Shown here: piece after piece, positions 35,325 to 50,000 of the stretch | Position numbering within the stretch: position 1 is the stretch's first letter | Layout: each line of letters starts with the position of its first letter | Assembly (NCBI GenBank): GCA_012934845.2 | Contig: WNNJ02000909.1 | Coordinates: forward strand, 88,790-152,789 | Source of the DNA: Pomphorhynchus laevis | Taxonomy: Eukaryota > Acanthocephala > Palaeacanthocephala > Echinorhynchida > Pomphorhynchidae | Reading direction: 5' to 3' | DNA length: 64,000 nucleotides | The notes under the pieces: generated by a model | Databases searched by the model: none | What the model was told of the DNA's origin: nothing | Seen by the model: only the letters and a program-made list of their open reading frames with translations | Program-made: the position numbers and the translations under genes

Positions 35325-38300
35325 AGTGTGTAATTTTTGTGTTAATTATTTAATTCAATTTTAATTATTATTAAATTGAAATAACAATTATATATTTTTT
35401 ATACAACAATATTTATTAGAATATTTTTACAATTGTGTAGGTTCCTTCAAAAAGGCCTCAACCAAGTTAGTGTTAAAAACATTTGCATTAATGTTGGTTT
35501 GGCGAATCATTGAGTGAAGTCGCTTGGCTATCGAGTTGTCTAACTGATGCTTGTCGAATCGCCATAGATACACACTTTGCGAGGATAAATGAAATGTTGC
35601 TTCTAAGGTTTGTGATGTATTCATTATATGGTGTATTGTGTTTAATCGCCCGTTGACGAGCAATCTTTCGTAATACTCTGTCTGCATTAGGACCTATGTT
35701 TCCCAGCGCCGAAAACTTGAGAGGGTGAAACCCGGAACACTCCATTTTTGCTACTCGTTCAGCATATTTGGATCGTTTTCTATTCTCGTGATAGTTATGC
35801 GAATCATTCATCCGTTGGAAATACGATGAGGCAAGTGGATTAAAAACACACACGTCCATAAAGGACCGCTCCATCGTTGTTCCAAATAGATTATTGCATG
35901 CTACATCTAATCGAGCCGACCTGTCTGTGGTTGTATTGATGTTATCAAATATCATTGAGTCTGGTACTGGTATGAGTAACGGTTCAATAGTAACACTGGC
36001 ATACACATCACGAAGTGCTACTGCGATCTTGTCTCTTATTGTGTTATGTCGTATAAATGGTATTCCATTAACTTGACATGAGAGTGCGTGTGTGATATTG
36101 AAGTTCTGTCCACAAATACATTTTGATGGAGTGTTTACTGGTTTCCATCCATATCTTGCTGATATCACGTCCTGGAATTGTTGCTTCGATAAGTATCGAC
36201 CAGTTTGTGTAGCGGGATAAGCACTGAGCCATAACGAGGTTCCAGAATTATTAGTGATATGTTTGATATTCTCCTTTTCTATACTTGTTAATTCATCCAA
36301 TACTTGCATTTGTATTTCTTTAAACAGCAATTGTTTTTCCTCCTTTATTTGCAGGGCGATTTGAGACTGACTATTTTCCCATTGTGAGCAATCTAGGTCG
36401 TTCATTGGTGCACACATTCGTAGTGAAGATGTGTATTCTTCTAACGTGTTTGAGCTAGATTTATTCACTCCCAATCCACCTAGTTTAATTGGTAGCTGAA
36501 CAATTGTATCCCATTTTGAATGTAAATTACTTTGCCCGGTTATCTCTCAAATACTATTGAGTCTAGTTCTTCTAGCCATTGAGAATCGAGTGGGGTTGTT
36601 CTTTTCAGGTGTGTTCATCTGAACTGTAGACTCTTGATAAGCAGTATGAAAGCTGAGTGGCTGTCTATGATAGCTATATCTGTTAAAAGTTTGATCTGTT
36701 GTACCCAATCCTTTGCAGTTTGCTTAACCATTTCTTCAATGTAGTCCGCTTGACTGATAAAGCTGCCAAGTATCTTCACCCCTGTTGTAACAACTTGAAC
36801 ATTATTGTGCCTAAAGAATGATGCCTCTTTATATTTATTTGTTGGGTGGATGAGCAGGGTGCATTTTGAGAGATTGATGTAGTATCCAAATCCATGGCTT
36901 ATTTCTTGCAGGTTATTCCATAGGGAAATCAAATGTTCGTAGGTCCCAACACAAGTGGCATCATATGCGTACCACTGATGCATTATCTCGGGAACCCTAT
37001 TTTGTAATTCTCTGATGAGCGGCAGAGAGGCAGCTGCGTATGCAGCCATCGCGAGAGGGTCGCCTTGTGTGAACCCTTCCTCCGAGCATAATAACTCTTT
37101 CTCCAATGCCATGGATGTGGGTGATGACTAACAATTACTCAGTATAGTCGTCATCGACGGGCATATAATGTTCATGTTTTGAAGAGCTGTTTGTCTATTC
37201 ATGCAATTAAATACGTTTTTTGCGTCTAATAGAAGAATACATTTATCATTCGATTTTTCAAATTCTCTTCTAATCGAATGAAATGCTGATTCAATACCAC
37301 ATCGTTGTCCTGCACAAAGTTGAACTTAACCCGCAACCTTAATCAACTCACCACGAATGCGCTTGCAGATTACTTTTCGAAAAATTCGACGCAATACTTC
37401 TCCGATTCATATGTGGCGAATACTGTGGCACTTATCCAATGGTATCAACCTGCATACTTTGAAAGCTTCAAGGTAAATATCATTTATTCGTATTGTTGCG
37501 ATGCGTATTGCGAAATCTGCAACCTTCTCAGCTAGTTGCTTTGACTCATCACCGTGCTGTGTCAGTAGTTCGCGCCACATCTTTGCATCCATCCCGGATT
37601 GTCCAGGGGATCCGTGTGTTTTCCTGGAGGCAGCTATTACATCATCGAGTGTGATATCATGAAATATGATATTATTGTGCAATGAACATCCATTAAGCGA
37701 TGAGCGAAGAATGCAATTTTGATCTACTTGAGCTTGTTTTGGATGTAAATCCTTCAATTTATCAAGAATATTACATCCTTCAAATTGTCCAGACGTGTCT
37801 AGTATTTTTAAGATTTGGCCATTAGACTTCAGCAATCTTGTGGCGTTTCCGAATTTCCCATTCCGCGTGAGTCTAATTATGTTCTGGATCATAGCAGACA
37901 TGTTGTTTGCTTTGTGTCGGGATTGCGCCTTGCTTTTGGTTTGCAGGAATATAGCCTCCGAGAAAAGTGTATCTAGGTGACCCTCCTTCCATAATTGCAG
38001 ACGGCGAGTGAGTGTTTTTCTTATAATACTTACTTTATTCGAACTGATCATTTGTAGTAAAAGATGAGATAGGATAGTTATCATCTTTAAAGCTGTACAT
38101 GATTTTGTTGAATTTGAATTGAATTCCTCCAGAAGATCAGATATTATCGAGATAATCTGCTTTGTATTGTTGCATTTTGGTAAGTGTATTAAGTTTGGCT
38201 TCCAGTGGATTACAATGTCGTATATTGTGTCTAGTGTAATATATTCACTGGGCCTTTCCGGATTTACATAGTCTGTAGAATCGCGCGATCTGTGTTGTGA

Positions 38301-38600
38301 TGCAGGATGTTGTCCATCATTTGAAACTTGATCGTGTAATTTGACATTAGTATTTGTCGGTTGAGCAGCGTTATGCGATGGTTGTATACTAGGCTGTGTA
38401 ACACATATTCTATTACAACAGTTCAAAGCCGAACAATTTATACGAGGCTTTCTTGCTCGCGCGCACTTGCAACCCTTGCATTTCGCTGCTTGGCCGTTGC
38501 ACGTACAGCATCTCGCGATGCTTGCCGGTTGACCTCTTGGCATGATATTTCTGCTTTCCTTGTATGTTATTTATTGTAAGTAGTTATTAGTTAGCAGCTG
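35325..38600 (-). mobile_element. RelA LINE copy 3, near full length, decayed
   Basis: The longest copy. Minus-strand order: the Cys-rich N-terminus and linker, with the start of the RT domain (DDVIAASRKTHGSPGQSGMD, LEAFKVCRLIPLDK), at 37407-38543. Then come the RT core (IGEVLRRIFRKV, QLCAGQRCGIES, LLLDAKNVFN) and 36615-37112 (EEGFTQGDPLAMAAYAAAS and WYAYDATC). The last is the F/YADD motif with its second position changed. The CCHC/endonuclease C-terminus is at 35488-36474. In-frame stops lie near 37407, 37313 and 37127, with a frame change near 36500. It supplies the RT region missing from copies 1 and 2. Confidence 0.88.
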
Positions 38601-41600
38601 GTAAACCACAACGGGATATTTCGTCAATTTGCCAACCGGATTGTATGTAATTTGTGTATAGAACTTAATAAAACCAAGACAAATTTCAATTGGAAAGTCG
38701 ATTGTATGTTTGTTAAAAACCAAACATTTTTTTATTAAACCTAACTTGTTTTAATAACAATTATATTATAATAATATTAATATTATATCCTTGTAAAATA
38801 ATAAAAATGTTGATATTTTTATTTTCCATATAAATTAAATCAGTTAACCGATTAAAAATAAATATTTATATTTTAAATATAAATTTTTGTTTATTAATAA
38901 ATCGAGGTATCTTTAGTTTTTTAAATAAAAAATTAAGATAAATTTTGACATAAAATGTCAAAAACAGCATGAAACCATAAAGAACCTTTATTTTTTATAT
39001 TAGAGTGTTGATTTATATTTTTTACTATTTTCTGTTTGATGGTATTTTTATAGTAACCTAGAATTAAATTATTTAAATTATTTAAATAATTTTAAAGAAA
39101 ACCAATATCGTTACAAATTGTTGCAATTCTTAAAATTTTATTATTTAATGTATTATATTTTATATTATATGGTACGCATGAATGTTCATGCAAAACTGGT
39201 TTTGTAAATTTTAATATGTCATCTTCAACATATAAATTAAAAGTGGTTTTAATTTTTTGTTAATTTAATATATTATATCTCTAGATATATACCTTCTTTA
39301 TCATTAATATTGGTTTTATTAAGAATATGGCTACATGGATAAATTTGTTCGTTATTGGATAAAAATTATCAGAGTAAAATACAATAAAATACCTCTAATT
39401 CTTATTCTGATGCAACGTCTGTTATTTATTAGTGAAATTCAAAAAAAATGACGTATTTTTAAATTTCTATTTTTATTTTAACTTGATTTAAATTATAGAA
39501 AATCTAAAAACAATTATTAATTTTATTATATAAGTTTTAAATTTTGATTAAGCATTATTATTTTTTGTTTATTTTATAATTATAAATATGTATTATATAT
39601 AAATACATAAATATCAGAAATATTTTGATTTATATATTTTAATATTTTATGTTTAATTTCATTTTTATAGTAACCTAGTTTAAAATATGCATCTATTAAA
39701 CTATTAAGAAGATTTTGAAAGACAATATCATTACATCATGGCAGTTCTTAAAATTTTATTATTTAATGTAATATATTTTATATTATATGGTATGCATTAA
39801 TGCTCATGAAAAAAAACATGTTTTTTTTTGTAGATTTGAATATCGTCATACAAATATCGTCATCTTTAAGATATAAATTAAAAGTAGTTTTAATTGATAT
39901 AAATTTAATATTCATATATACCTTCTTTATCAGCTAATTAATAATAGAAGCTCGAATATATCTAAGATAAACATTTGGAAAGATTATATTTGATAAAATT
40001 AAAAATAAAATAAAAATAACAAACAATTACAAAAGGAAAGATAAAATTAATAAAGATATGTATACAGAACTTACTAAATTAAAGGATAACTGTAAAATAA
40101 CAACTATTGATAAAGCTAGTAATAACTTTGTCTTCATATGCAAATAGCTTTCTTTTGATATACTAATGAAATAGGTTAATTCTAATGATTTAAATGTAAG
40201 TCCAACATATGAACGTAGTGAGTTGAGTTTTGAAACAATTATTATGAGTCACTGTTCTATAATGGATAAAAAGGGTATAAAGGTTGAATCAGATAATAAA
40301 ACTATACCTATATTATATTGGAATAAATAATTACATAAAAATCCAATTAAACCTAGGTTCATACGTAGTGCGTTTAAATGTACATTAAAATAACTTTCTG
40401 TCTATATGAATAAAATACTTAAAGTAATCAAAGTACACTTTATAAAATATTGTAATGTAATCGAAATTAATACTGGTATAAAACAACACTATTTCAGTAT
40501 TAACTCTACAAAAGAATTTTAAAAAAGACAAGGAATAAATTTTCAAAATATAAATACATACGATTTTAGTACGTTTATACAAATCTAGATTTAGTAGATA
40601 TTAAAGAAGCGTTAGTAAAATTAATTAATCTTGTATTCGGAAAAAGGTATACATGAATAAAATTGAATTAATAGAATCCTTGAATATTTTGATAAATCAA
40701 AATTATTTAAAAGCAGGGGCATCTATATTTAGACAAGTAAAAGGTGTTCCAATGGGTGGTAATAGTAGCCCAATTATAGCTGACTTGTTTTTAAGCTTTA
40801 TAGAATATGAATTTGTTCATAACTGTGTAAAAACTAAATCTAAACAATATAAATATATGAAATATATATTTCGATACATTGATGATATATGTGCATTTAA
40901 TTCTAATAATTTTTATTCAATTAGTGAACTTATTTATCCAGAAAGCCCTTTTTTTTAACAAAACCAGTATTAATGATAAAGAAGGTGTATATCTAGATAT
41001 GAACATTAAATTAACATTAACTTAAACTACTATTAATTTATATCGTGAAGATGACATATTTAAATTTACAAGAAACATATTTTTGCATGAGCATTCATGC
41101 ATACCATATAATATAAAATGTAATACATTAAATAATTAAATTTTAAGAATTGTAACAATATGTAATGATATTGGCTTTCTACAAAATCATTCAAATAATT
41201 TAATAGATACATATTTTAAACTACGGTTACTATAAAATACCATAAAACAGAAAATAATAAAATAGATAAATCAGCACAATAATATAAAGAATAAATTTGA
41301 ACTCTTAAGTGGCAAATTTTTATGAATGGATAATAAATAATATACTTTGTATTAGAATAAGATACAAGATAGCTTTATCAGAGGAAATACATCCATAGCA
41401 TGTACTTGGCCCACTGCTATGTTGGGTAGAGGAGTTAGAGGCCGAAACCTGATAGCATAGCAGTTCCTGCTGATGACCTCTAGTTCTTATTCTGATACAA
41501 CGTCTGTTATTTATTAGTTAATTCATAAAAATGACGTAATTTTAAATTTCAATTTTTATTTAAACTTGATTTAAATTATAGAAAATCTAAAAACAATTAT

Positions 41601-41700
41601 TAATTTTATTATATAATTATTAAATTTTGATTTAGCATTATTATTTTTTGTTTATTTTATAATTATATTAAATACGTAGACTCAGTTAGCTTATTTGATT
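38600..41700. mobile_element. Block C PLE array
   Basis: Duplicate of the block B array at an offset of about 8,338: two minus-strand RT-tail fragments, then a plus-strand PLE copy (about 39960-41330, open part 40653-40958 with GVPMGGNSSPIIADL and FRYIDDICAFN), then the terminal module 41340-41700. Broken; small differences from block B show independent decay. Confidence 0.8.
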
Positions 41701-43370
41701 TATCATCAATATTAGTCTTATTAAGAATAAGGCTACCTGGATATTTGTTTGCTTTTTGAATAAATATTATTAGAGTTCAATACACATATATCATTAATAA
41801 ATCAACAATATATACAATTATGAACAAATTCATATTCTATAAAGCTTAAAAACAAATCAGCTATAATTGGGCTACTATTAGCTCTCATTGGAACACATTT
41901 TATTTGTCTAAATATAGATGTCCCTACCTTTAAATAATTTTGATTTATTAAAATATTTAACGATTCGAATAATTAAATTTTATCCATATATTTATATTTA
42001 CCGATGTTTACCGATGTTTACCGATGTTTCCCGAATATAAGATTAATTAATTTTTTTAATGCGTCTTTAATATCTGCTAAATCTAGATTTGTATAAAGCG
42101 TACATAAATCGAACGTATTTTTATTCTGTAAATTTATTCCTTTTGTGTGTTATAAAAATTCTTTTGTAGAATTAATACTGAAATAGTGTTTTATAGCAAT
42201 ATTAATTTAGATTACCTTACAATATTTCTTAAAGTGTGTTTTAATTGCTTTAAGTATTTTATTCATATAAACCGAAAGCGGTTTTAATGCACATTTAAAA
42301 TCGATACATATGAACTTAAATTTTATTAAATGTTTATGATTTTTGATTTCAATATAATATAGGTATAGTTTTATTATATGATTCAATTTTTATACACTTT
42401 TTATCCATTAGAGAACAGTGACTTGAAATAATTGTTTCCAAATTTAAATCACTACATTCTTATATTGTGTTTATATTTAAATCATTATAATTTACTTCTT
42501 TCATCAGTATATCATGATAAAGCTTTTTGCACATGAAAACAAAGTTATTACTAGCTTTATCTATAGTTGTTATTATACTGTTATGCTTTAATTTAGTAAG
42601 TTCTGTATACATATCTTTATTAATTTGATATTCGCTTTTATAATTGTTTGTTATTTTCATTTTCTTTTTAATTTCATCAAATTTATAATCTTTACAAATT
42701 TTAATCTTTAATGTATTTAAGCTTTCACTATTAATCAGCTTACCATAGTAAACATTTAAGTCATAATATAAAGAATTGTAAATTTTATTGTTATTATTAT
42801 TTAATCTTTATTTATACCCTTTTGATAACATTTTCGTTAATTCATTGTTTTCAATTAATTCTAGATTATGAGTGCATATATGTTCATTTATTTTATAAAT
42901 ATTAAGTCTTTGGCAATTGCATTCTGTTCCTATGACGTTTCTAATATTATCGTTACATATCGATTCTTATTCTTTATTATTACAAATTTTTCGTTCTAAT
43001 GGTGGTAACAACTTATACTTATTTAGGAACGTGTTTACTTAAATCTGGTTCTATTATTTCTTCTTTTAGAATTATTTAAAAGTCTATATATATTTTTTGT
43101 TATCTATATATTAATTGATTAGTGTAAAAACTTTATTAGAGAACCTTCTTATATTTACATAAAGATCTTTTAGCTTATTGTTTTAAGTCAAATTGTTTCA
43201 AGTCCATGTTTCTTATTCCTTTTATCGCCATGACTTCTTGGCTTGCGTTTAACCGGATTATTATAATATAGTTGTTTATTATTCACTATACTATTTCTGC
43301 CAATTCTTTGTACCACGTCATTCAATCATAATTGGAACGGAATTAAGCGTTTGAATCCAAAAATCTTATC
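41701..43370 (-). mobile_element. Minus-strand PLE copy with N-terminal region
   Basis: The most N-terminally complete PLE copy. Minus-strand order: a region encoding CNCQRLNIYKINEHICTHNL and NELTKMLSKGYK (about 42820-42950, the THxL...KGxKYR pattern I associate with PLEs). Next are KMKITNNYKSEYQINKDMYT and TTIDKASNNFVFMCKKLYHD (42460-42660), then degraded palm motifs including SPIIADL near 41860. No GIY-YIG domain is visible. Three CCGATGTTTA units sit at 42001-42030. A fossil with several breaks. Confidence 0.75.
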
Positions 43371-44061
43371 TTTCTAATAGTTTTAATAAACATAATTATC
43401 CGCTAATAAATAATTAATAATAAATTATTAAATGATAATTAAAATTAATTTATTATGATTAATTTATAGTCTTCATTGTCTGAATAAAAGCGGAATATTT
43501 ATACCTTTTATCATATTATTGATTTCTGTGAAGCTCTGACAGCTGTCTTCCTTTTAAACTTTAAATTCACCGTTTTTATTTGTATAACAATGCTCTATTA
43601 TTCCATTAATTTTCAATAGGTTTTGATTAGTGAATATTAAGTTGACTACTATTTTTGAATATATCCTGATTTTATCGTTTGTCGCGCATTATTTCAGAAC
43701 AATTTCCGTCCGTTTTATCTTTGGCTATTGTTCTAATTATTTTTGTATTCGTTCATTTTGTACGATTGTATACATAAAGTCCTTACTCAACATCATAAGC
43801 GAAATGTAAAAAAGCTTCATTTACTAATTAGATTACAATACTCCTTGTATTCATTTTCAAATAAAATTTTAGCCCATGATTGGTTATACTTCAGCACATA
43901 TAAATGGTTAAATAAAAGGTTAATTATAGCATTCTAACAATATAAAACCTGACTTAAAAACTAGCAATATAACAAAGAATTTGAAATTTAGTTTTTAATA
44001 TTTTTGTAAAAAAAATCAGTACACATTACGAGAATACTAACAGTATCAGCAACATTTACTA
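43371..44061. other. Region downstream of the dynein gene
   Basis: AT-rich, including the presumed 3' UTR of the dynein gene (minus strand). A 64-codon plus frame at 43743-43937 is not supported. No canonical AATAAA on the minus strand immediately after the stop; an ATTAAA lies near 43995. Confidence 0.4.
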
Positions 44062-47000
44062 TTAATTAACGTTGTTTATTAATGCAGCACCTCTTAAAAT
44101 CCAATGCAACGGGTCTTCATTGCCAGAATTAAGCTGTATTGATGTTATATAGTTCTCGTCAGTTCTTTTGGTGCGCTTGTAGACCGGGCAATCGTATATT
44201 TTGGCAATAGTTTTCGAATTTCTTTGTTTTTTATCAACACCAGATATCATTCGATTAGCTCGACGTTCACTTTTTATAGGTGTTATGTTAGCTGCTTGTT
44301 TTTTAGTTTTTGATTGTTCATTCACTGCATACATGTGAATGACGGGCATCAGGTGGTATAAAATTTTATTTGCAGGCTCACACAAAGAAGCTTGCTTTGG
44401 ATTCCAAGCCGCACCTTCTAAGTACATACCATATATGTAGACACCCTCGGTAGGAGCCTGCCTAACATCTTCTTTATTCATTCGTGTTACAGTACTTTCT
44501 ACGGTAACAAAATCCAGTGCCCAATCATGATGTGATCGAGTAATTTCTTGTCTCATAGCTGTTAAAAATCCAGACGGATTAAAGAATCCAGCAAACCAAA
44601 ACAACTTTGGGCGACCTTTTCGGATCCAATTTTCAAACTGAGTATTTCGAGAAACCAATTCGCTAAACCAGAACCCCAAACCTTCTGAGATCCAAGAATA
44701 TCTTGTCCACATAATCGGAACACGCCCGTCGTAAATATTATCAACTGTTTGTTTTAATTCATCACTTAAAACAATAACTCCATCTACGGCTAAAATCACG
44801 TCAGTAAGTGATTGCCTAATAATATTGAGTAACTTTTGCATCCGGTTTATTTCATGGGTCAAAAATATTGACATAGGCTGTATGGATCCCATAACTTGCA
44901 ATCGTTTTCGAATTTCTAATTCAGATAAATTTTCCGGTAGTTTAGTAAGCATATCAGCAGCTATCCGCTTTACGTTGGTTTCTCGACTTTGATCCAACAC
45001 TGATATTAATTCTGCTGACGCTTTGGATTCATCTTCATCATTTTTAAACGATGTTTTTGATAGTATAGGTATAATTGTCGATGACTCATCTTTGGGCTGA
45101 ATGCTAACTATTGTTGATAAGGCATAGCTACTTTGCATAATCTGATAGCTCATGTCGGAATTATCATGCAATCCGAAAATTCTTGCTTTATCCGTAATTG
45201 GTAGGTTGCTAATAAATGCTAATATGTCCTTCATTTTGCTAGATTGCGGTATTGAGTAAATATTTGTTGGAGGACAAAAATCAAAGCGATCAGTTAAAAG
45301 AGCTTCTTTAAACCATAATTTGCTATAGGATAGAATTAGCCGTCGATCCATGTCATCAGTCACTCTACCACCATATTGTATCTCGCCAATCATGTAGCGT
45401 AAAGCCTTCCATGAAATTATAGGATTTTTGTCGTAACGTGCTAATAGATTACGAATATATTTTAGTGACGCTTCCCAGTCTGTTTGACTAAATTCATAGG
45501 GTACATTCCAACCCATCGGACCATATTTTCTTCGTTCTTGAAACACACTGTGCAAGTATGATATAGAATATATCAATGAAGGCCATGGTTTTGCACTAAT
45601 TGCCTCGATAAATTCCTGAGTTACATTTTGATAAGTTCTGAATAAACCGGCTCGAATTCCCTGTGGAGCTTCATTGGTGAATTTAATAGCGCATTGTAAC
45701 ATTTGTATGGGGAAGTATTCATTATACTCGGTAGTCAGCCATGCTCTGAAATCTTGGTGACTATCAATTGTGTTAAGTTCAACATAGAATTCGTTTAGGT
45801 AATCAAGACCAAGATGACAATTTTGCAAGAGTATCCAATTGCCGGTTTGCATCGCATGTAGCATTGCAGATCTTGCATGTTGCTCTTGACCTTGTCCTAA
45901 TGCCACAATTGATATCTCCTTGCATTTTTTAGCAGCTATCGACACAATCGAATTAGTGGGATCATTACCACTTGATAGCAAAGCAAGTATAGGCTTCTTT
46001 GAATTACTTTCATTAACTAAATCTTCAATTCTCAATATGTATGGTTGAACAAACTGTTTACCGATTGCATGAGCAATAAAGGTTTGAGCCGTGACTATAA
46101 TTTTATCAGGACTCCATACACGTACCATTAGTAATCTGTCAAATTCATAATTTATACCTTCGTTCAGCGGTATTGGCGGATTAGTTTCTTCAATTTTTGA
46201 AGAGCTCTGCCAAACTTTCCACTTAGATTCGTTTTCTTTTAGATGCTGCATTATATTTCTGAAGCGTGGAATATGACTTATTTCGACTAAATTCATCCAT
46301 GTTACGTTATCAATCCAGCTATATCGTTTGGGAGGGCAACTATCTAAATCAATGCTAGCACCACCTTTAACAAATGCCATAAATTCGTTGATTTTAATAT
46401 CACCAGATCTTAATTTTATTTTTAAGGCTAAAAGTAAAGTAAACAGTAGTCTATCATGACGGTAAATTGCTCTTGAGACATAATTCCAAGTCATTTCTGT
46501 TAAGAGTTTTACGATATCATTTGCTCGTTGATTTGAGTTAGTTGATTTAATGCTATAACTGTTACTATAGCTGTTATCCATTGATTCGTTAAAAATTTCA
46601 AGAAACTGATGAAGAGACGTTTGGTACATGTGATTTACTAACGCCATTTCTGTAATTATAAAATACAGTACGCTCCCACGAATTGCAACAGACCTGTATT
46701 CCTCACGAGCAAATTCTAATTTTACTCTCGTTTTTTCTGCTATCATCATCTTCTGTTTTATATCATTAGCAGTAGATTTATTCTCATTTAGTACTCGAAT
46801 AAGTTCCAAATCGTCTAGCACGGATCCTTCAATACTTGTTAATTTAAATAGCAAACTATTTTCAAGTTCTTTCAACCGCTTTTGGTTGGCTGACATTTCT
46901 TTTGCTGTGATCACTCGTTCTCTTTCAATTTCCGCTCGTTCGTGGTTTATTACAATGGCAAGTAATTGCTCTTCCAAACCAAGCATAGTTACTGCAAAGT

Positions 47001-50000
47001 CAATAACTGCACATCGTGCAAATGTTTCTGGCGGAAATTCTGGATTTGATAGTTTTGTCGTAATATACAACATAAAATTGTCATTGACATCAACATCTCT
47101 GTCTCCAATTTTACATTTCATCGAAGTTCCTAATTTAAAGTACTTTTTGTCGAGCACATTATCCATCGTTGGGTCCAGTTCTTCTTCAACATCTTCAATA
47201 AGAAGTGTTTGGCCACCTGATAAACATTTTTCTAGCTGATCTCTGAAAGACTTTGAGTTTAACTGTGTTATTATCAAATCATTTTGAGATTCTTTGTTAA
47301 CAATCCATGTTTTACCTTGTAACTGAGGATCAATGAGTAAAGGATATCTGTTATTTTTAGTAATGATTATTCCATTCTCAGTTGACAATCTATCGGCGGG
47401 TAAACCTTCAAGATTCCATTCATTTATGCGGGCCTCATCAACCATATTATTTACAATATCAAACCTATCTGTCAACGGAATTCTTTCTTGTCTTATAATT
47501 TTTAGCCAATTTTCTGTCAACAGATTCCTGAAATTTTGGCTAAACGGTCCTGCATAACATATAAATGCCGTAGCTAAGAGAACGTCTCCAGGTAGTCTTT
47601 TAATTGTTCGTTCAAAATCTATACTCTGTCGACTCCATCGCTTCCTTTCGTCAGTTAGACCATCAATCAAACTTGCTGCTGTATCTCGTCGATGTTGTAA
47701 CGCATCGTATTGATCTTGAACTACTTTTTTCTCGTCCATTGCCTTGCGATATTGAACAAGACATTTCTGAAGGATCTGGTTTGTCTTCTGATACTCTGCC
47801 TCTGCCTTGTTTAACTTCAACTGTGCTTTCTTGTGCTTGAATTCTAGTTTACGCACATTGTTTTTAAGCGGTAAAACAGCTTTGTTTTTATCATAGTATT
47901 GCTCCATTTTCTTTGCCCAATTTGTCAGGGGAGCAAGATTTTTGAAAACTTTGTAAGCCATATTATAATCATATCCGACATATTTAAAATATGCTCCTGT
48001 TAACTCCAGGATTTCATCATTGAGCTCATCAGGATTAAGTTCGTATAGCATTTTCATTATCTGTGGATTACCAAGCATTTTGCTTATCTCACTATTGTTT
48101 GTATTGTAAAATGGTGGTAATTTGCTACCTACGTTCGTGTTTATCGTAATTGCACCAACTCTGTATCTTAAAAGTATAAGAATGGAATCAATTATGATCA
48201 TTATTAACTGTGGTGGGTTGGGAAGCTTTTTTAAATAATCAATATCTGGTTTCGTGATTTCAAGTAAAGCTTTTTTACATTCGTCCAGTACATGCTTTGC
48301 TGGCTCCATCTCTCGGTCAGCTGCCTCTTTTTGTTCGGCTATTATTTCCACGATTGACTCTGCATCATGCTTTATTTTTTTTACACGTTCCTCCTGCTGC
48401 TCGGCGTTTTTCTTTATACCCTCAGTACTACGTAACTCTTCTGACGCAATCGAATTTAAATCCTCGATTTCTTTCCCCTTTCCTACCAGCTCTGCTGAAA
48501 TTGAATTAACTTGTTCAGCTGCTTCATGCAGTTTGTCGATTCCAATTTTCATCTTTGCTTTTTCTTTCTCTAGGTATTCTCTTTTCTCCATATATTGTTG
48601 TTGATAACTAGTAATAAATGATAGGAACGATTTCGGAGTTACACTAATAAGTCTTCTAGTAAGTTCAAAATATTTGCTACAAGTTGTTGAAATATCATCG
48701 TGAATTTGACTCATTACTTTTATAACGGCGGTTTTAGTACTCGGTCGACAGTCCATCTCAAATTTATGTAGATAATAACTACACACACTAGTTAACGCTT
48801 CAATAGGCCATTTATGATACCAATCAATAGTACATCCACTGATGAGACCAGGAAACTTCATTGCCCTCTCTCTAAACCGTTTGTTCTCTGGTGACAAACA
48901 AAGAATAATGTGAAGATTAGCACGTATTCTTTGCCAATAATGCTGCATTAACGTTTCTCTCGTGATAATGGCTTTAGGATTCATTCTTTTGATACTAAAA
49001 GCCAGCTCATTCAAAATAGGTTCGTAATCTTCTTTTCCTAGCAACCCTGGAATTTCTCCGGTATTCAACATATTATTAACATATTCAAGATACTGATCGT
49101 CGTTAATATCAGTATCCGCCAGAATAAATGATACACCTCTTTCACTCTTAGCCACCATCTTATACAAAAGACGCATATCTTCTAGAAACGAAGCTACATT
49201 GTAAATTCTGGTCACCATAATCTTAAAAATTTTATGACCGCAAATGTATGCAGCCAAAGCAGCCATCGATCGCTTTCCTGAACCTCCGACGCCTACAAGC
49301 AGCGCGTGTCCTTTAGGCTTTGTTATTATTCTTGATACTCGTAGCAAATGTTTAATTGAATCATCGAAAAATACAATATCCATATTATTGCCTCTAACTT
49401 CCACGTTCATTCTTTCCATGTTATTTTTAAGAATATTACGTATATTATCCATATCTAAAACACGTTCATATACTCTTGGTTGTAAACTATCTCCGGCTTC
49501 AAGATTATCCACATTATCGTCGGTTACTTCTATTTCAGCTCGTTGAAAGTCACAGAATAGTTCATCTTCATATGAGTTAGCCATGTCTCCAGATTTTTTT
49601 AACGATATTTTAGCATCATGCCGTGAAGATCTTACCCCAACGGCATTTATTGTGTGTCTACTGCTATCTCCAATGCTGGTAAAACTTTCCCTGCTTGAAT
49701 TAACACCCGCTTCTTGTTCGGTTTCCTTCTCCATTAATCGATGTGTAAGCTTAGCAGTTTCATCATTGAGAACGTTTTTAAACCACTCAATTTCAGATTC
49801 GATAATTAGTCTATCTGACAAAACTCGTGAGCACTCGTGTCTCCATAAATGAACTAACTCCTTAACAGTTGAACACTCTGCACTTTTGATTCGAATAATT
49901 CCCTCCCATATTTTAGACAAATCTCTTAAATTAAATATATAGTGGAACTTAGCAGGAGTTGGCAGCATTTTTAGTTTAACTGCTTGCCATATTTGCCTTG

